Origin: AG41 sp036522815
GTDB taxonomy: Bacteria; Gemmatimonadota; Gemmatimonadetes; Gemmatimonadales; GWC2-71-9
DNA length: 48,087 nucleotides
NCBI GenBank assembly: GCA_036522815.1
Contig: DATDFC010000088.1
Location: 1-48,087, forward strand
Direction of reading: 5' to 3'
Under the pieces are notes generated by a model. That model worked only from the letters and a program-made list of their open reading frames with translations, made no database searches and was not told the DNA's origin. How positions within the stretch are numbered: position 1 is the stretch's first letter; each line of letters begins with the position of its first letter. This document shows, piece by piece, positions 25,536 through 33,880 of this stretch. Made by a program: the position numbers and the translations under genes.

Positions 25536-26488
25536 ACCAGTCCCGCCGTCTCGGGCAGCCCGAGCATCACGTTCATGTTCTGAATCGCCTGTCCCGCCGC
25601 GCCCTTCACGAGGTTGTCGATCGCCGCGATCACCGTGAGTCGCGGGCGCCGCACGTTGGCCACCGAGGCCACACCGATCGCGACCCGGTTGCGGTATACG
25701 ACATCCTTGAGCGACGGCAGGGCGCCGTGCAGCACCGTCACGCACGGCTCGGCGGCGTACACCGCGTCGTAGATCCCCTCGGCGGTCGCCTGGTCCACCG
25801 CCCGGGTCAACGGCACGTGGATGGTCTCGAGAATGCCCCGCTTCACCGGGAGCAGATGGGGCGTGAAGACCAGGTCGCCCGTGAAGCCGCCCTCGCGCGC
25901 CAGCGTAGCCTTGAGCTCGGGGAGATGGCGGTGGTCGTTGCCCACTCCGTAGGCCCGGAAGTCCTCGGCCACTTCGCCGAACAGCAGCTCCCGCCTGGGC
26001 GTGCGGCCGGCGCCGGTGACGCCCGAGGCGGCGTCGATTACCACCTCGCGCGACTGGTCGATCAGACCCTGACGCACCAGCGGCAGCAGCGCGAGCAGCG
26101 CCGCGGTCGGGTAGCAGCCGGGGTTCGCGACCAGCTCGGCGGCGGGGAGGCGAGGCCGCGTGACCTCGGTGAGGCCGTACACCGCCTCGGACGACAGCCG
26201 GAAATCGGACGACAGGTCGACGGTGCGCTTGCCGGCGGCGCGCGCCTCGCGCACGTAGCGACCGGACACGCCGTGCGGCAACGCCGACAGCACGATCTCG
26301 GCGCGCGCCAGCGGCGCTTGGTCGACCGGCACCAGCGTGACGCCATCCAGCGTCTCGCCTGCGCTCGCGTCCGCCGTGGCGAACACGAGCGACGCCCCGG
26401 GGTGCCGCGTGAGCAGCCGCACGAGCTCCTGCCCGACGTAGCCGGAGGCCCCCAGCACGCCCACGGGCACGCGTGAATTAATATTCAT
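25529..26488 (-). CDS. argC: N-acetyl-gamma-glutamyl-phosphate reductase
   Basis: 319 aa. The Rossmann motif is GVLGASGYVGQELVRLL (10-26), the catalytic Cys125 is in ANPGCYPTAALLAL, and a His-rich segment (GNDHRHLPELKATL) matches the family. It reduces acetylglutamyl phosphate to the semialdehyde and is the first gene of an argC-argB-argD-acetyltransferase operon. Its first five codons form an ARG-box-like palindrome, and its -10 ends 9 nt before the ATG, so the transcript looks leaderless and directly controllable by ArgR at the start site. No argR gene is in view. Confidence 0.95.
   Translation of the reverse strand: MNINSRVPVGVLGASGYVGQELVRLLTRHPGASLVFATADASAGETLDGVTLVPVDQAPLARAEIVLSALPHGVSGRYVREARAAGKRTVDLSSDFRLSSEAVYGLTEVTRPRLPAAELVANPGCYPTAALLALLPLVRQGLIDQSREVVIDAASGVTGAGRTPRRELLFGEVAEDFRAYGVGNDHRHLPELKATLAREGGFTGDLVFTPHLLPVKRGILETIHVPLTRAVDQATAEGIYDAVYAAEPCVTVLHGALPSLKDVVYRNRVAIGVASVANVRRPRLTVIAAIDNLVKGAAGQAIQNMNVMLGLPETAGLVC
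26474..26487. promoter_or_regulatory. ARG-box-like palindrome over the argC start codon
   Basis: TGAATTAATATTCA fits the ArgR half-sites TGAAT and ATTCA around four A/T bases. It covers argC codons 1-5. A weaker second box can be drawn at about 26491-26508, three bases away, as in paired ARG boxes. It lies in an A/T island in otherwise GC-rich DNA. Confidence 0.6.
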
Positions 26489-26497
26489 TTCTTCGGA

Positions 26498-26537
26498 AAA
26501 ATATGCATTTGCACGGGGAGTGCAAGGGCCGTAGCCT
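26498..26537. promoter_or_regulatory. Back-to-back promoters for argC and the S9 peptidase, with facing -35 boxes
   Basis: Plus: TTGCAC (26509-26514), 17 nt, TAGCCT (26532-26537), ATG at 26548. Minus: TTGCAC (26520-26525), 16 nt, TATTTT (26498-26503), argC ATG at 26488. The two -35 elements form one palindrome, TTGCACGGGGAGTGCAA (26509-26525), so each promoter contains the other's -35 within its spacer. Confidence 0.6.
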
Positions 26538-26547
26538 TGCGCGCATC

Positions 26548-28542
26548 ATGCGCACGCTCCCCCTCCTCGTCCTGCTGCTGACGCTCGTCACGCGTGGTCT
26601 CGGCGCGCAGACCCCGACGCCCCGTCCGGTGATGGTCACGGACCTGTTCCGGCTGCGCGAGTTGGCCGATCCGCAGCTCTCCCCCGACGGCGCGTGGGTC
26701 GCCTACACGGTGACCGGCGCCGATTCGGCTGAGGACAAGCAGCCCGGCGCCGTGTGGATGACGAGCTGGGACGGCGCCCGCACGCTGCGCCTCACCAATT
26801 CGAAGGAGGGGGAAAGCGCGCCCCGCTGGAGCCCGGACGGACGCTGGCTCGCGTTCCTGTCGAGCCGCGAGGACGAGCACACGCAGCTCTGGCTGCTCGA
26901 TCGTTCGGGGGGTGAGGGCCGCAAGCTCACGAGTTTCGGCGGCGACGTCGAGGACTACGTGTGGGCACCCGACGGCAAGCGGCTCGCGGCGGTGGTCGGG
27001 GACGCCGACACGGCGAAACCCAAGACCCCGGCCCCGATCGTGATCGACCGTTTCCAGTTCAAGCAGGACGAGATCGGCTACCTCGGCAAGCAGCGGCGCC
27101 ACCTGTACCTGGTCGACGTCGAAACCGGGAAGGGTACGATCCTCACGCCGGGGCCCTACGACGAGCTGCTCCCGGCATGGTCGCCGGATGGCCGCTCGCT
27201 CGTGTTCGTGAGCAAGCGACGCAGCGATTTCGACCGCGACAACAACTGGGACCTGTATGTGATGGACGCCGTGCCCGGGGCGGTAGCGCGTCAGCTCACC
27301 ACGTTCGAGGGCCCCGACAACGACCCGGACACGGAGAGTCGCCCGGCGTGGAGCCCCGACGGGCGCTCGATCGCGTACCTGCAGGGCGGACCCCCGAAGC
27401 TGATCTACTACGGGATCCAGAAGCTCACGGTGGTGCCGGCCGCGGGCGGCACGCCGCGCGTGCTCACCGCCGCGCTGGACCGCAGTGTGGCGAACCCGAC
27501 CTGGTCGCCCGATGGGACGGCGATCCTGTTTCAGCTGGAGGACGACCGGGCGGTGCAGCTGGCCCGGATGCCCGCCGCTGGTGGCGCGATTGAGCGGCTC
27601 ATCGCCGGAGCGCGCGTGGTGACCGGCTTCACGACCGGGCCGGGTGGGAAGGTCGCGGTGGCCGTCTCCACTCCGGACGCGCCCGCGGAGGTATTCGCGG
27701 TGGACGGAGCGGGAAACGCGCTGCGCCCGCTGTCACGCCAGAACGACGCGTGGCTGAAGCAGGTCACGCTCGCACCCACCGAGCCCATCACGTTCAAGAG
27801 CCGCGACGGCACGACGGTGAGCGGCCTGGTCGTAAAGCCGCCGGACTTCCGCGCGGGAACGCGCTACCCCTCGATTCTCCGCATCCACGGCGGCCCGGTG
27901 TCGCAGTTTCAGTACGAGTTCAGTCATCTGTTCCAGGTGCTCGCCGCCCACGGCTACCTCGTCGTGGTCGCGAATCCGCGCGGCAGCTCGGGCCGCGGCG
28001 AGGCGTACGCGACGGCCATCTACGCCGACTGGGGGAACAAGGACGCGCAGGACGTGCTGGGGGCGGTCGACTACGTCATCGCCCAGGGGCTGGCCGATCC
28101 GGCGCGGCTGGGTGTGGGCGGGTGGAGCTACGGCGGCATCCTCACCAACTACGTGATCGCTCAGGACCGGCGCTTCAAGGCCGCCGTGAGCGGCGCATCG
28201 GCCTCGAACATCCTCGCCGGGTACGGCACCGATCAATACGTGCGCGAGTACGAGGCGGAGCTCGGCGTCCCCTGGAAGCACTCGGACGTCTGGCTCAAGC
28301 TCTCATTCCCGTTTCTGCACGCCGACCGGATCGTCACACCCACCCTGTTCCTGTGCGGCGACAAGGATTTCAACGTGCCGCTGCTCAACTCGGAGCAGAT
28401 GTACCAGGCGCTCAAGAGCCTCGGCGTAGAGACCGAGCTGGTGATCTACCCGGGGCAGCGCCACGCGATCGGGAAGCCCGGCTACCTGCGGGATCGCATG
28501 GAGCGGTACCTGGCGTGGTACGACCGATACCTGAAGCGGTAG
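26548..28542 (+). CDS. Secreted S9-family prolyl oligopeptidase-type peptidase
   Basis: 664 aa. A signal peptide (residues 1-22, ending GLGAQ) is followed by a beta-propeller of PD40/WD40-like repeats (SPDGAWVAYT, SPDGRWLAFLSS, SPDGRSLVFVS, SPDGRSIAYLQ). The alpha/beta-hydrolase domain begins about 425. The triad is Ser527 in GGWSYGGILTN, Asp607 in CGDKDFNVP, and His639 in YPGQRHAIGKP. It should cleave short peptides or dipeptides in the periplasm or outside. The start at 26548 is chosen because it gives the signal peptide and fits the promoter. It ends 1 nt from the convergent nicotinate phosphoribosyltransferase gene. Confidence 0.93.
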   Translation: MRTLPLLVLLLTLVTRGLGAQTPTPRPVMVTDLFRLRELADPQLSPDGAWVAYTVTGADSAEDKQPGAVWMTSWDGARTLRLTNSKEGESAPRWSPDGRWLAFLSSREDEHTQLWLLDRSGGEGRKLTSFGGDVEDYVWAPDGKRLAAVVGDADTAKPKTPAPIVIDRFQFKQDEIGYLGKQRRHLYLVDVETGKGTILTPGPYDELLPAWSPDGRSLVFVSKRRSDFDRDNNWDLYVMDAVPGAVARQLTTFEGPDNDPDTESRPAWSPDGRSIAYLQGGPPKLIYYGIQKLTVVPAAGGTPRVLTAALDRSVANPTWSPDGTAILFQLEDDRAVQLARMPAAGGAIERLIAGARVVTGFTTGPGGKVAVAVSTPDAPAEVFAVDGAGNALRPLSRQNDAWLKQVTLAPTEPITFKSRDGTTVSGLVVKPPDFRAGTRYPSILRIHGGPVSQFQYEFSHLFQVLAAHGYLVVVANPRGSSGRGEAYATAIYADWGNKDAQDVLGAVDYVIAQGLADPARLGVGGWSYGGILTNYVIAQDRRFKAAVSGASASNILAGYGTDQYVREYEAELGVPWKHSDVWLKLSFPFLHADRIVTPTLFLCGDKDFNVPLLNSEQMYQALKSLGVETELVIYPGQRHAIGKPGYLRDRMERYLAWYDRYLKR

Positions 28543-28543
28543 G

Positions 28544-29602
28544 TTATTCCACCCGCTCCAGCCGCGGGTTGGGCCGATAGCTGCGGCCCACCTTGGCGAC
28601 GGGCTTCCCCTCCACCCGCACCACGTCCGCGGTGAAGTCGAAGCGCCCCTGGAACAGGCTCGACCCGACCCCGTACATGTCGACGGGGACGTCCTCTTCC
28701 TCGAACTGGCGGATCTTCTCGACGGTGAATCCGCCGGACACGACGATCTTCACGAACCGGAACCCCTCTTTGTCGAGCGCGCCGCGCACGTTCCAGACCA
28801 GCTGCGGGTTGACCCCGGTCGGCTTGAAGGTGCCCATCTGCGGAATGACCGACTTGTCGACCAGCGTCTCGGACGTATCGATGCGCACGCCGTACAGCCG
28901 CTCGCCCAGGGCGCGGGCGACCTTGAGCGACGTGTCCACGCAGTCGTTCTCGAAATCGACCAGGGTGATGAGCCGCACGCCTGGGTCCATGTGCTCGGCG
29001 AACTTGCGGGAGGCCAGCACGGTGTCGCCGCCGTACGCGGCGATGAGGGCGTGGGGCACGGTACCCACGCCTTCGGAGCCCCACCACGAGGCCTGCGCGT
29101 CGGTCGAAACCCCGATCGCGCCGGCGATGTGGGCAGCGTAGCCGTCGCCGGTCTGCACCAGCCAGTGGTCGTGCCGGGCCGGGAAGAACATCACCTGCTT
29201 GGGCCGGGCGGCTTCGACGACGCGACGCGTGTTGGTCCCCACCTTGGTGCGCCGGGCGAGCACGCCCAGGTAGAGCGTCTCCAGATGGGCGAATGCGTCG
29301 TACGGCCCCTCGATGAGCAGCACCGTCTCCCACGGCTCGATCTCGTCGCCGTCGTACAGGGCGTACACCTGGAGCTCGTCCCACTCGGTGGAGCAGAGCT
29401 TGAGGATGGCGATGGCCTCGTCGATGCCGCCGAGGAAGGCGTGCGCCTTGCCGAACACCTGCATCGTCACGCAGGGGCGATGGTGGTCCGTGCGGAGCAG
29501 CTCCCGCGTGCGGACGAAGTACTTATCCGAGTAGTAGCCCTCCCGCATTCGCTCGACGGGGAGGTGGAAAATCGAGGGATGGAGCCGCGGCTTCCGGGGC
29601 AT
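28544..29602 (-). CDS. Nicotinate phosphoribosyltransferase
   Basis: 352 aa, shorter than classical PncB and close to the archaeal-type nicotinate phosphoribosyltransferase. It shows MREGYYSDKYF at the N terminus, GTNTRRVVEAA, a central HD segment (FFPARHDHWLVQTGDGYAAHIAGAIGVSTDA), TLVDFENDCVDTSLKVARAL and VSGGFTVEKIRQFEEEDVPVDMYGVGSSL near the phosphoribosyl site. It joins nicotinate and PRPP to give nicotinate mononucleotide for NAD salvage. Together with the nicotinamidase-like gene at 22270 it would form the Preiss-Handler entry. It lies 18 nt after an exported protein gene and could be the last member of the glycosyltransferase operon. Confidence 0.9.
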   Translation of the reverse strand: MPRKPRLHPSIFHLPVERMREGYYSDKYFVRTRELLRTDHHRPCVTMQVFGKAHAFLGGIDEAIAILKLCSTEWDELQVYALYDGDEIEPWETVLLIEGPYDAFAHLETLYLGVLARRTKVGTNTRRVVEAARPKQVMFFPARHDHWLVQTGDGYAAHIAGAIGVSTDAQASWWGSEGVGTVPHALIAAYGGDTVLASRKFAEHMDPGVRLITLVDFENDCVDTSLKVARALGERLYGVRIDTSETLVDKSVIPQMGTFKPTGVNPQLVWNVRGALDKEGFRFVKIVVSGGFTVEKIRQFEEEDVPVDMYGVGSSLFQGRFDFTADVVRVEGKPVAKVGRSYRPNPRLERVE

Positions 29603-29620
29603 CGCTGGATAATAGCGCGC

Positions 29621-30508
29621 TCACCGCACGGCCGGCCAGGCGAAGGTGGCGACGAGCGTGTCGCCGTCGACGAGTGCGAGGCGCCGCGCCACGTTGTCGA
29701 GCCGGCCGCAGCGCACGCGAGCCGGGCCCGACGACCCGGGGACCAGCAGCCGCAGGCACACGACGTCCGCGTCCACCGCCAGCGCGCTGTCGCGACCGGT
29801 GCGGGGCGGATCGGGCCGCTCGAGCGTGACGTCGAAATCGAAGGTCTCGCCGCCCAGCACGAAACTGACCCGCCGGCCCGGCGCCTCGGGGATGAAATCG
29901 ACGGTACGCTGGCTGCTCGCGGTGTCGCCGCGGACGAGGCTCATCCGCACCGTCACCCGGCGGGGCGGAATCACCGCCTGGGCGTCAAACGCGACCGCGC
30001 TGTCGACGATCGTGACCTCCTGGCTCGCCCGGGTCTCGCCGGCCGCGAACTGACGGCCCACGGTGATCTCGACCCACAGGGGCGGCCGCGTCGCGCGGGC
30101 CGACACGCGGGCGCCGGCGGTCCCGAACGGGTAGAGGCGGGCGGTGCCGCCCCACGGGATTCGCGTCCAGCGCCGGTAGCTGTCTTCCTCCCACAGGGGC
30201 AGGCCGCGGCGCGAGCGGCCCGCCGCGCGGCGACTGAAGAACAGCGCGGCGAGGTTGACGGTGTCGGGCTCGGGGAGGGTGCCGAGCAACCCGCGCAGCT
30301 CGGCTCCCGGCGCGCGCAGCGAGAGCCGCAGGTTCGTCTCCGGCGGGCCGGTCACGACGCCGCTCGCCAGCAGTTGCGTATCGGCCCCCGCCGCCGCGGG
30401 CTGGACGACGCGGAGGCGATAGGTCACGCGGTAGTTCGGCGCCTGCAGCGCCGCCACCAGCAGGGCGGCCGCGGCGACCGGGAGGCTACTGCGCCACGAA
30501 CGTCGCAC
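29621..30508 (-). CDS. Exported protein of unknown function
   Basis: 295 aa. It starts with a basic stretch and a hydrophobic segment (SLPVAAAALLVAALQA), which reads as a signal peptide or anchor. The rest is beta-rich with alternating hydrophobics and no family I recognise; FEFxV-type strands and an SSQRTVDF segment are visible, but no catalytic motif. The GTG at 30508 is chosen for the GAGG 4 nt upstream; an ATG at 30532 would lengthen the overlap with the preceding gene to 47 nt. It lies between a small zinc-finger membrane protein and nicotinate phosphoribosyltransferase, so an envelope role is likely, but function is unknown. Confidence 0.65.
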   Translation of the reverse strand: MRRSWRSSLPVAAAALLVAALQAPNYRVTYRLRVVQPAAAGADTQLLASGVVTGPPETNLRLSLRAPGAELRGLLGTLPEPDTVNLAALFFSRRAAGRSRRGLPLWEEDSYRRWTRIPWGGTARLYPFGTAGARVSARATRPPLWVEITVGRQFAAGETRASQEVTIVDSAVAFDAQAVIPPRRVTVRMSLVRGDTASSQRTVDFIPEAPGRRVSFVLGGETFDFDVTLERPDPPRTGRDSALAVDADVVCLRLLVPGSSGPARVRCGRLDNVARRLALVDGDTLVATFAWPAVR

Positions 30509-30821
30509 GCGTCGCCTCGAGCGGGCCCGCATCCGGTCCACCCCAGCGCCCGTGCGCCAGCCAACCCGCGGCGGCCCCGGCCACGAGGGCGAGCGCGACC
30601 GCGATCGCCAGCGCGCGGGCGCGAATGCGGGGCCGGGGCACGGTGCGGGCATGGGGCTCCCCCGCCGAGCGGGCGAACGCCACGCGCATCTCGAGGTGGC
30701 TGACGCGCGCTTCGGCGCAATGCCGGCACGAGGCGAGATGGCGTGACAACGCGGCGCGCTCGGGCAGGCTGAGCTCGCCGTCCAGCTCCAGGTCGATCTG
30801 GCGCACCCAGTCTTCGTGCAT
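30486..30821 (-). CDS. Small zinc-finger membrane protein, anti-sigma-like
   Basis: 111 aa. The N-terminal anti-sigma-type motif is H-LAS-C-RH-C at about residues 27-34, after the helix LSLPERAALSRHL. A single membrane helix follows at about 73-95 (ALAIAVALALVAGAAAGWLAHG), with a short periplasmic tail. No sigma factor gene adjoins it: the upstream gene is a glycosyltransferase whose TGA shares a base with this ATG (TGATG). It may control a distant ECF sigma factor or act as a zinc-dependent scaffold. Confidence 0.8.
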   Translation of the reverse strand: MHEDWVRQIDLELDGELSLPERAALSRHLASCRHCAEARVSHLEMRVAFARSAGEPHARTVPRPRIRARALAIAVALALVAGAAAGWLAHGRWGGPDAGPLEATRATFVAQ

Positions 30822-31543
30822 CAGGGCAGCTCCTCCCGCACGCGGTAGCGCAGCGCCCGGCGCTGCATCCAGCGGACGGCGAGTGCGTCCGCCAGGCTCC
30901 GGAACGCCCGGTTCCACATCCCGTACTTGGTCTTGCCGTAGCGGCGCGGGCGGTGCCGCACGGGCACTTCGCGCACGCTGCCCCCCTGCATGCGGATGAG
31001 CGTCGGGAGAAAGCGATGCATCCCGTTGAAGAGCGACAGCTCGCGCAGCGCGTCGGCACGGAACGCCTTGAGCGAGCAGCCGGTGTCGCGGATCGCCTCC
31101 CGGTTCAGCCGGTTGCGCACGCCGTTGGCGATGCGGCTCTGCAGCCGCTTCCAGCCGCTGTCGCGCCGCTCGACCCGGTAACCCGCGACCGCCGTGGCGC
31201 CGCTCTTGGCGAGCTCCGCCACGAGCGCCGGGATGTCGGCGGGATCGTTCTGCAGATCGGCGTCGAGCGTCACGACCACGCGACCCCGGGCCACGCGGAA
31301 TCCGGCCGCGAACGCGGCGGTCTGCCCCGCGTTGGCGGCGAGCGCGACGATGTGCAGCTCGGGGTGATCGTGCTTCAGGGCCTTGAGCTCGTCGAGCGAG
31401 CCGTCGCTCGAGCCGTCGTCCACGGCCACGATCTCGTAGTGGCGCCCCGCGAGCGCGCGGTCGATCTCCTCCACCAGGATCCGCAGGCTCTCGCGCTCGT
31501 TGTACACCGGCACGACCAGCGACAGCTCAACGGGAGCGGACAT
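30821..31543 (-). CDS. Family 2 glycosyltransferase, DPM1/dolichyl-phosphate-mannose-synthase-like
   Basis: 240 aa GT-A fold. The nucleotide-binding start is LSLVVPVYNERESLRILVEEI, with VAVDDGSSDGS, the DxD region VVTLDADLQNDPADI, and DTGCSLKAFRADAL with HRFLPTLIRMQGGSVREVPVRHRPRRYGKTKYG further on. There are no membrane helices, so it is the short soluble type that transfers a sugar from an NDP- or UDP-sugar to a polyprenyl phosphate carrier. It heads the minus-strand run to the zinc-finger protein, unknown exported protein and nicotinate phosphoribosyltransferase. It is divergent from the Tat-exported hydrolase gene. Confidence 0.9.
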   Translation of the reverse strand: MSAPVELSLVVPVYNERESLRILVEEIDRALAGRHYEIVAVDDGSSDGSLDELKALKHDHPELHIVALAANAGQTAAFAAGFRVARGRVVVTLDADLQNDPADIPALVAELAKSGATAVAGYRVERRDSGWKRLQSRIANGVRNRLNREAIRDTGCSLKAFRADALRELSLFNGMHRFLPTLIRMQGGSVREVPVRHRPRRYGKTKYGMWNRAFRSLADALAVRWMQRRALRYRVREELP

Positions 31544-31560
31544 AGTCCACGAGGAGCAAG

Positions 31561-31589
31561 TTGACAGGGCCTGCCCGACCGCGCAACCT
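31561..31589 (+). promoter_or_regulatory. Possible promoter of the asparaginase-like gene
   Basis: A consensus TTGACA (31561-31566) is followed after 17 nt by CAACCT (31584-31589), a weak -10. The chosen GTG start at 31621 lies about 25 nt downstream of the predicted transcript start, with GGGAG 7 nt before it. Confidence 0.4.
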
Positions 31590-31620
31590 ACGCACGCGCT
31601 ACTTCAACGGGAGCGGTTTC

Positions 31621-32682
31621 GTGTCGGACTCGCTGTCGCGTCGTGACTTCCTCGCCTCCACCGCGGCCGGTGTGGCCGCCACGGGGGTGCTCGACATCCC
31701 CTTCCCCATGCGGCCGCCGCGTCCGCTGCCGCCCCGGAGCCGCTGGGCCGGGAAGCCGGTGGCGGTCTCGAGCACCAACGGGTTGCGGGCGGTACAAAAG
31801 GCGTTCGACCTGCTGATGCAGGGAGCGGACACGCTCGACGCCGTGATCGAGGGGGTGAAGATCCAGGAGCTCGACCCGAACGACGATTCGGTGGGCTACG
31901 GCGGCTTGCCGAACGCCGCCGGCGTGGTGCAGCTCGACGCGTCGTGCATGCACGGGCCAACGAAGCGCGCCGGCGCCGTGGGCGCCCTCGAGGGGATCAA
32001 GACGCCCTCGGAGGTGGCGAAGCTCGTGCTCAAGTACACGAACCACATCTTCCTCGTCGGCGAGGGCGCGAAGCAATTCGCCCTGCAGTACGGCTTCAAG
32101 GAAGCGGACCTCTTGACCGAGCACGCGCGCGAGGTGTGGCTCCACTGGCGCGCCAACTTGAGCCCGACCGACGACTACCGCGACGTCCCCGAAACCGAGA
32201 ACATGACGGTCCGGCCCACCGGCACCATCAATTGCAATGCCGTCACACCGCAGGGCGACATCTCCTCCGTGACCACGACCAGCGGCCTCGCCTTCAAGAT
32301 CCCGGGCCGCGTGGGTGACAGCCCGATCATCGGCGCCGGCCAGTACACCGACAACGACGTGGGCGCAGCCGGGTCGACCGGGTTGGGCGAAGCGAACATC
32401 AAGGTGTGCGGCGGCTTCCTGACGGTCGAGTTCATGCGCCGCGGCATGAAGCCGACGGACGCGTGCCTCGAGACGCTCAAGCGCGTGACACAAACGACTG
32501 AGCCTCGCCTGCTGGACGAGCGAGGGCGTCCCAAGTTCGACCTGACCTTCTACGCTGTGAACAAGCGCGGCGAGTTCGGTGCGGCCTCGTTCTATCCCAA
32601 CCGCTTCGCCGCGCATGACGGCACCGAGGCGAAGTTGCGCGACACGGCGTACGTCTACGAGCGGGCCGCGGCGAGCCGGTAG
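31621..32682 (+). CDS. Tat-exported N4-glycosylasparaginase/asparaginase-2-like Ntn hydrolase
   Basis: 353 aa. A twin-arginine signal (SRRDFLASTAAGVAATG) is at the N terminus. The body is the asparaginase-2/glycosylasparaginase fold: DPNDDSVGYGGLPNAAGVVQLDAS for the N-terminal half, and the self-cleavage and nucleophile site at Thr202 (GTINCNAV). After it come TTTSGLAFKIPGRVGDSPIIGAGQY and GLGEANIKVCGGF, which bind the alpha-carboxylate and the cleaved subunit. It should hydrolyse the N4 bond of glycosylasparagine or asparagine outside the cytoplasm after autocleavage. GTG at 31621 is chosen because it has GGGAG upstream and begins the Tat signal; a TTG at 31561 is better read as a -35. Confidence 0.88.
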   Translation: MSDSLSRRDFLASTAAGVAATGVLDIPFPMRPPRPLPPRSRWAGKPVAVSSTNGLRAVQKAFDLLMQGADTLDAVIEGVKIQELDPNDDSVGYGGLPNAAGVVQLDASCMHGPTKRAGAVGALEGIKTPSEVAKLVLKYTNHIFLVGEGAKQFALQYGFKEADLLTEHAREVWLHWRANLSPTDDYRDVPETENMTVRPTGTINCNAVTPQGDISSVTTTSGLAFKIPGRVGDSPIIGAGQYTDNDVGAAGSTGLGEANIKVCGGFLTVEFMRRGMKPTDACLETLKRVTQTTEPRLLDERGRPKFDLTFYAVNKRGEFGAASFYPNRFAAHDGTEAKLRDTAYVYERAAASR

Positions 32683-33805
32683 CGCCGCGCTGGCGCTGCT
32701 CGCGGCCGTGGCGCCAGCCGTCGCGGCGCAGCGCTACTGGCGCGGCAACTTCTATCCGTATCTCTCCTATTCCACAACGGGGGGGTTGTGGGGGGCCGTC
32801 CACTACGGTCGCTACAGCCCGCTCGGCTTCATCGAGCGGCCCGAGCCGAGCCGCGCGGCGCTCAGTTTCGACGCCGGCGCCGGCACGACGGGGAGCTGGG
32901 CGTTGGTGGCCGATGCCCAGGCGCCCGCCTGGTGGCAGGGGTGGCGCGTGCGCGGCACGCTCGCCGCGCTGCGCGACAACCGGCTCGGCTACTACGGGCT
33001 GGGCAACGACACGCGGTACTCGCCGGACAGCGTGAGTCTCGTCGGGGCGTACTTCTACCGCTTGAGCCGCACCCGGGTGGCGGCGCGTGCCACCGTGCAG
33101 CGGCGCCTCGTCGGACGGCTGCGCCTGCTCGTCGGCGGCGCCGTGACCCGCACGGACTTCCGGGCGCTTCCGGGGCCGAGCGTGTTCAGCAACGATCTCG
33201 CCGCCGGGCGCGTGGATTCGAGCAGCGTCCCCTTCACCGACAAGGTGGTGCGGGCGGGCGTGGTGTGGGACACGCGCGAGAGCGAACTGGACCCGCACAC
33301 GGGAGTGGAGATCGAGGCTCTGTTCGCCAGCGGCACCGGATACACGCGCACGACCGGGCACGCCCGGGTGCAGGTGCGCCCGCTCCGCCGTCTCGTGCTC
33401 GCCGGGCGCCTCGCGGCCGAGGGAATCGGCGGGAATCCCCCCCTCGCCGTGCAACAGGACATGGAGACGAGCGAGCTGCCGTTCGTCGCCGTAGGCGGGT
33501 ACCGCTCGCTGCGCGGGTTTTACGACGGGCGGTTCACCGGACCGGGCAAGCTGCTCGGCGGTCTGGAGGCACGCTACGCGGTGATCGCCGTGGGCGACGC
33601 GGTGGAGCTCAAGCTCGTGGCGTTCTACGACGCGGGACGCGTGTTCGGGCCGGGCGAGGCGGTACGCCTGACGACGACCGACCTGCACGAGAGCGGCGGC
33701 GGCGAGGTCGCGCTGCGCTTGCTGCGCAACTCCCTCATCGTCGCCGGCTACGGCCGGGGAAGCGAGGGGGGGCGGTTCGTGTTCGGGACGAGCTGGAGCT
33801 ACTGA
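32615..33805 (+). CDS. Omp85/BamA-family outer-membrane protein (surface antigen type)
   Basis: 396 aa. A basic leader and signal peptide (SAALALLAAVAPAVAAQ) precede a beta-barrel of the bacterial surface antigen (D15/Omp85) type, with repeated amphipathic strands, the VPFTDKVVRAGVVWDTRESELDPHTG segment and the RGFYDGRFTG motif of the conserved inner loop (L6) near the C terminus. The last residue is aromatic (SWSY). There are no POTRA domains, so it is a short barrel-only form. The in-frame ATG lies 68 nt inside the preceding gene; no closer ATG, GTG or TTG exists. It probably inserts or exports a lipid or protein at the outer membrane. Confidence 0.8.
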   Translation: MTAPRRSCATRRTSTSGPRRAGSAALALLAAVAPAVAAQRYWRGNFYPYLSYSTTGGLWGAVHYGRYSPLGFIERPEPSRAALSFDAGAGTTGSWALVADAQAPAWWQGWRVRGTLAALRDNRLGYYGLGNDTRYSPDSVSLVGAYFYRLSRTRVAARATVQRRLVGRLRLLVGGAVTRTDFRALPGPSVFSNDLAAGRVDSSSVPFTDKVVRAGVVWDTRESELDPHTGVEIEALFASGTGYTRTTGHARVQVRPLRRLVLAGRLAAEGIGGNPPLAVQQDMETSELPFVAVGGYRSLRGFYDGRFTGPGKLLGGLEARYAVIAVGDAVELKLVAFYDAGRVFGPGEAVRLTTTDLHESGGGEVALRLLRNSLIVAGYGRGSEGGRFVFGTSWSY

Positions 33806-33876
33806 GAACGCGGAAGGGGGAACGCGGAACGCGGAACAGCCGGCCCGCTCCGTTCCGCGTTCCGACTTCCGCGTTC
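33806..33876. terminator. Nested hairpins of GAACGCG repeats between convergent genes
   Basis: Outer arms 33806-33816 and 33866-33876 are exact reverse complements, as are the inner arms 33819-33830 (or 33826-33837) and 33852-33863. The left side is GAACGCG in tandem and the right side its inverse. It fills the space between the convergent ends of the Omp85-like gene and the saccharopine-dehydrogenase-like gene, so it may terminate both; it shares a 14-mer with a cluster at 1204-1217. Confidence 0.6.
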
Positions 33877-33880
33877 CGCG

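Noticed and set aside
31561..31620. TTG at 31561 as start of the asparaginase-like gene
   Set aside because: The bases are a consensus -35 (TTGACA), and a GTG at 31621 has a Shine-Dalgarno and begins the Tat signal.
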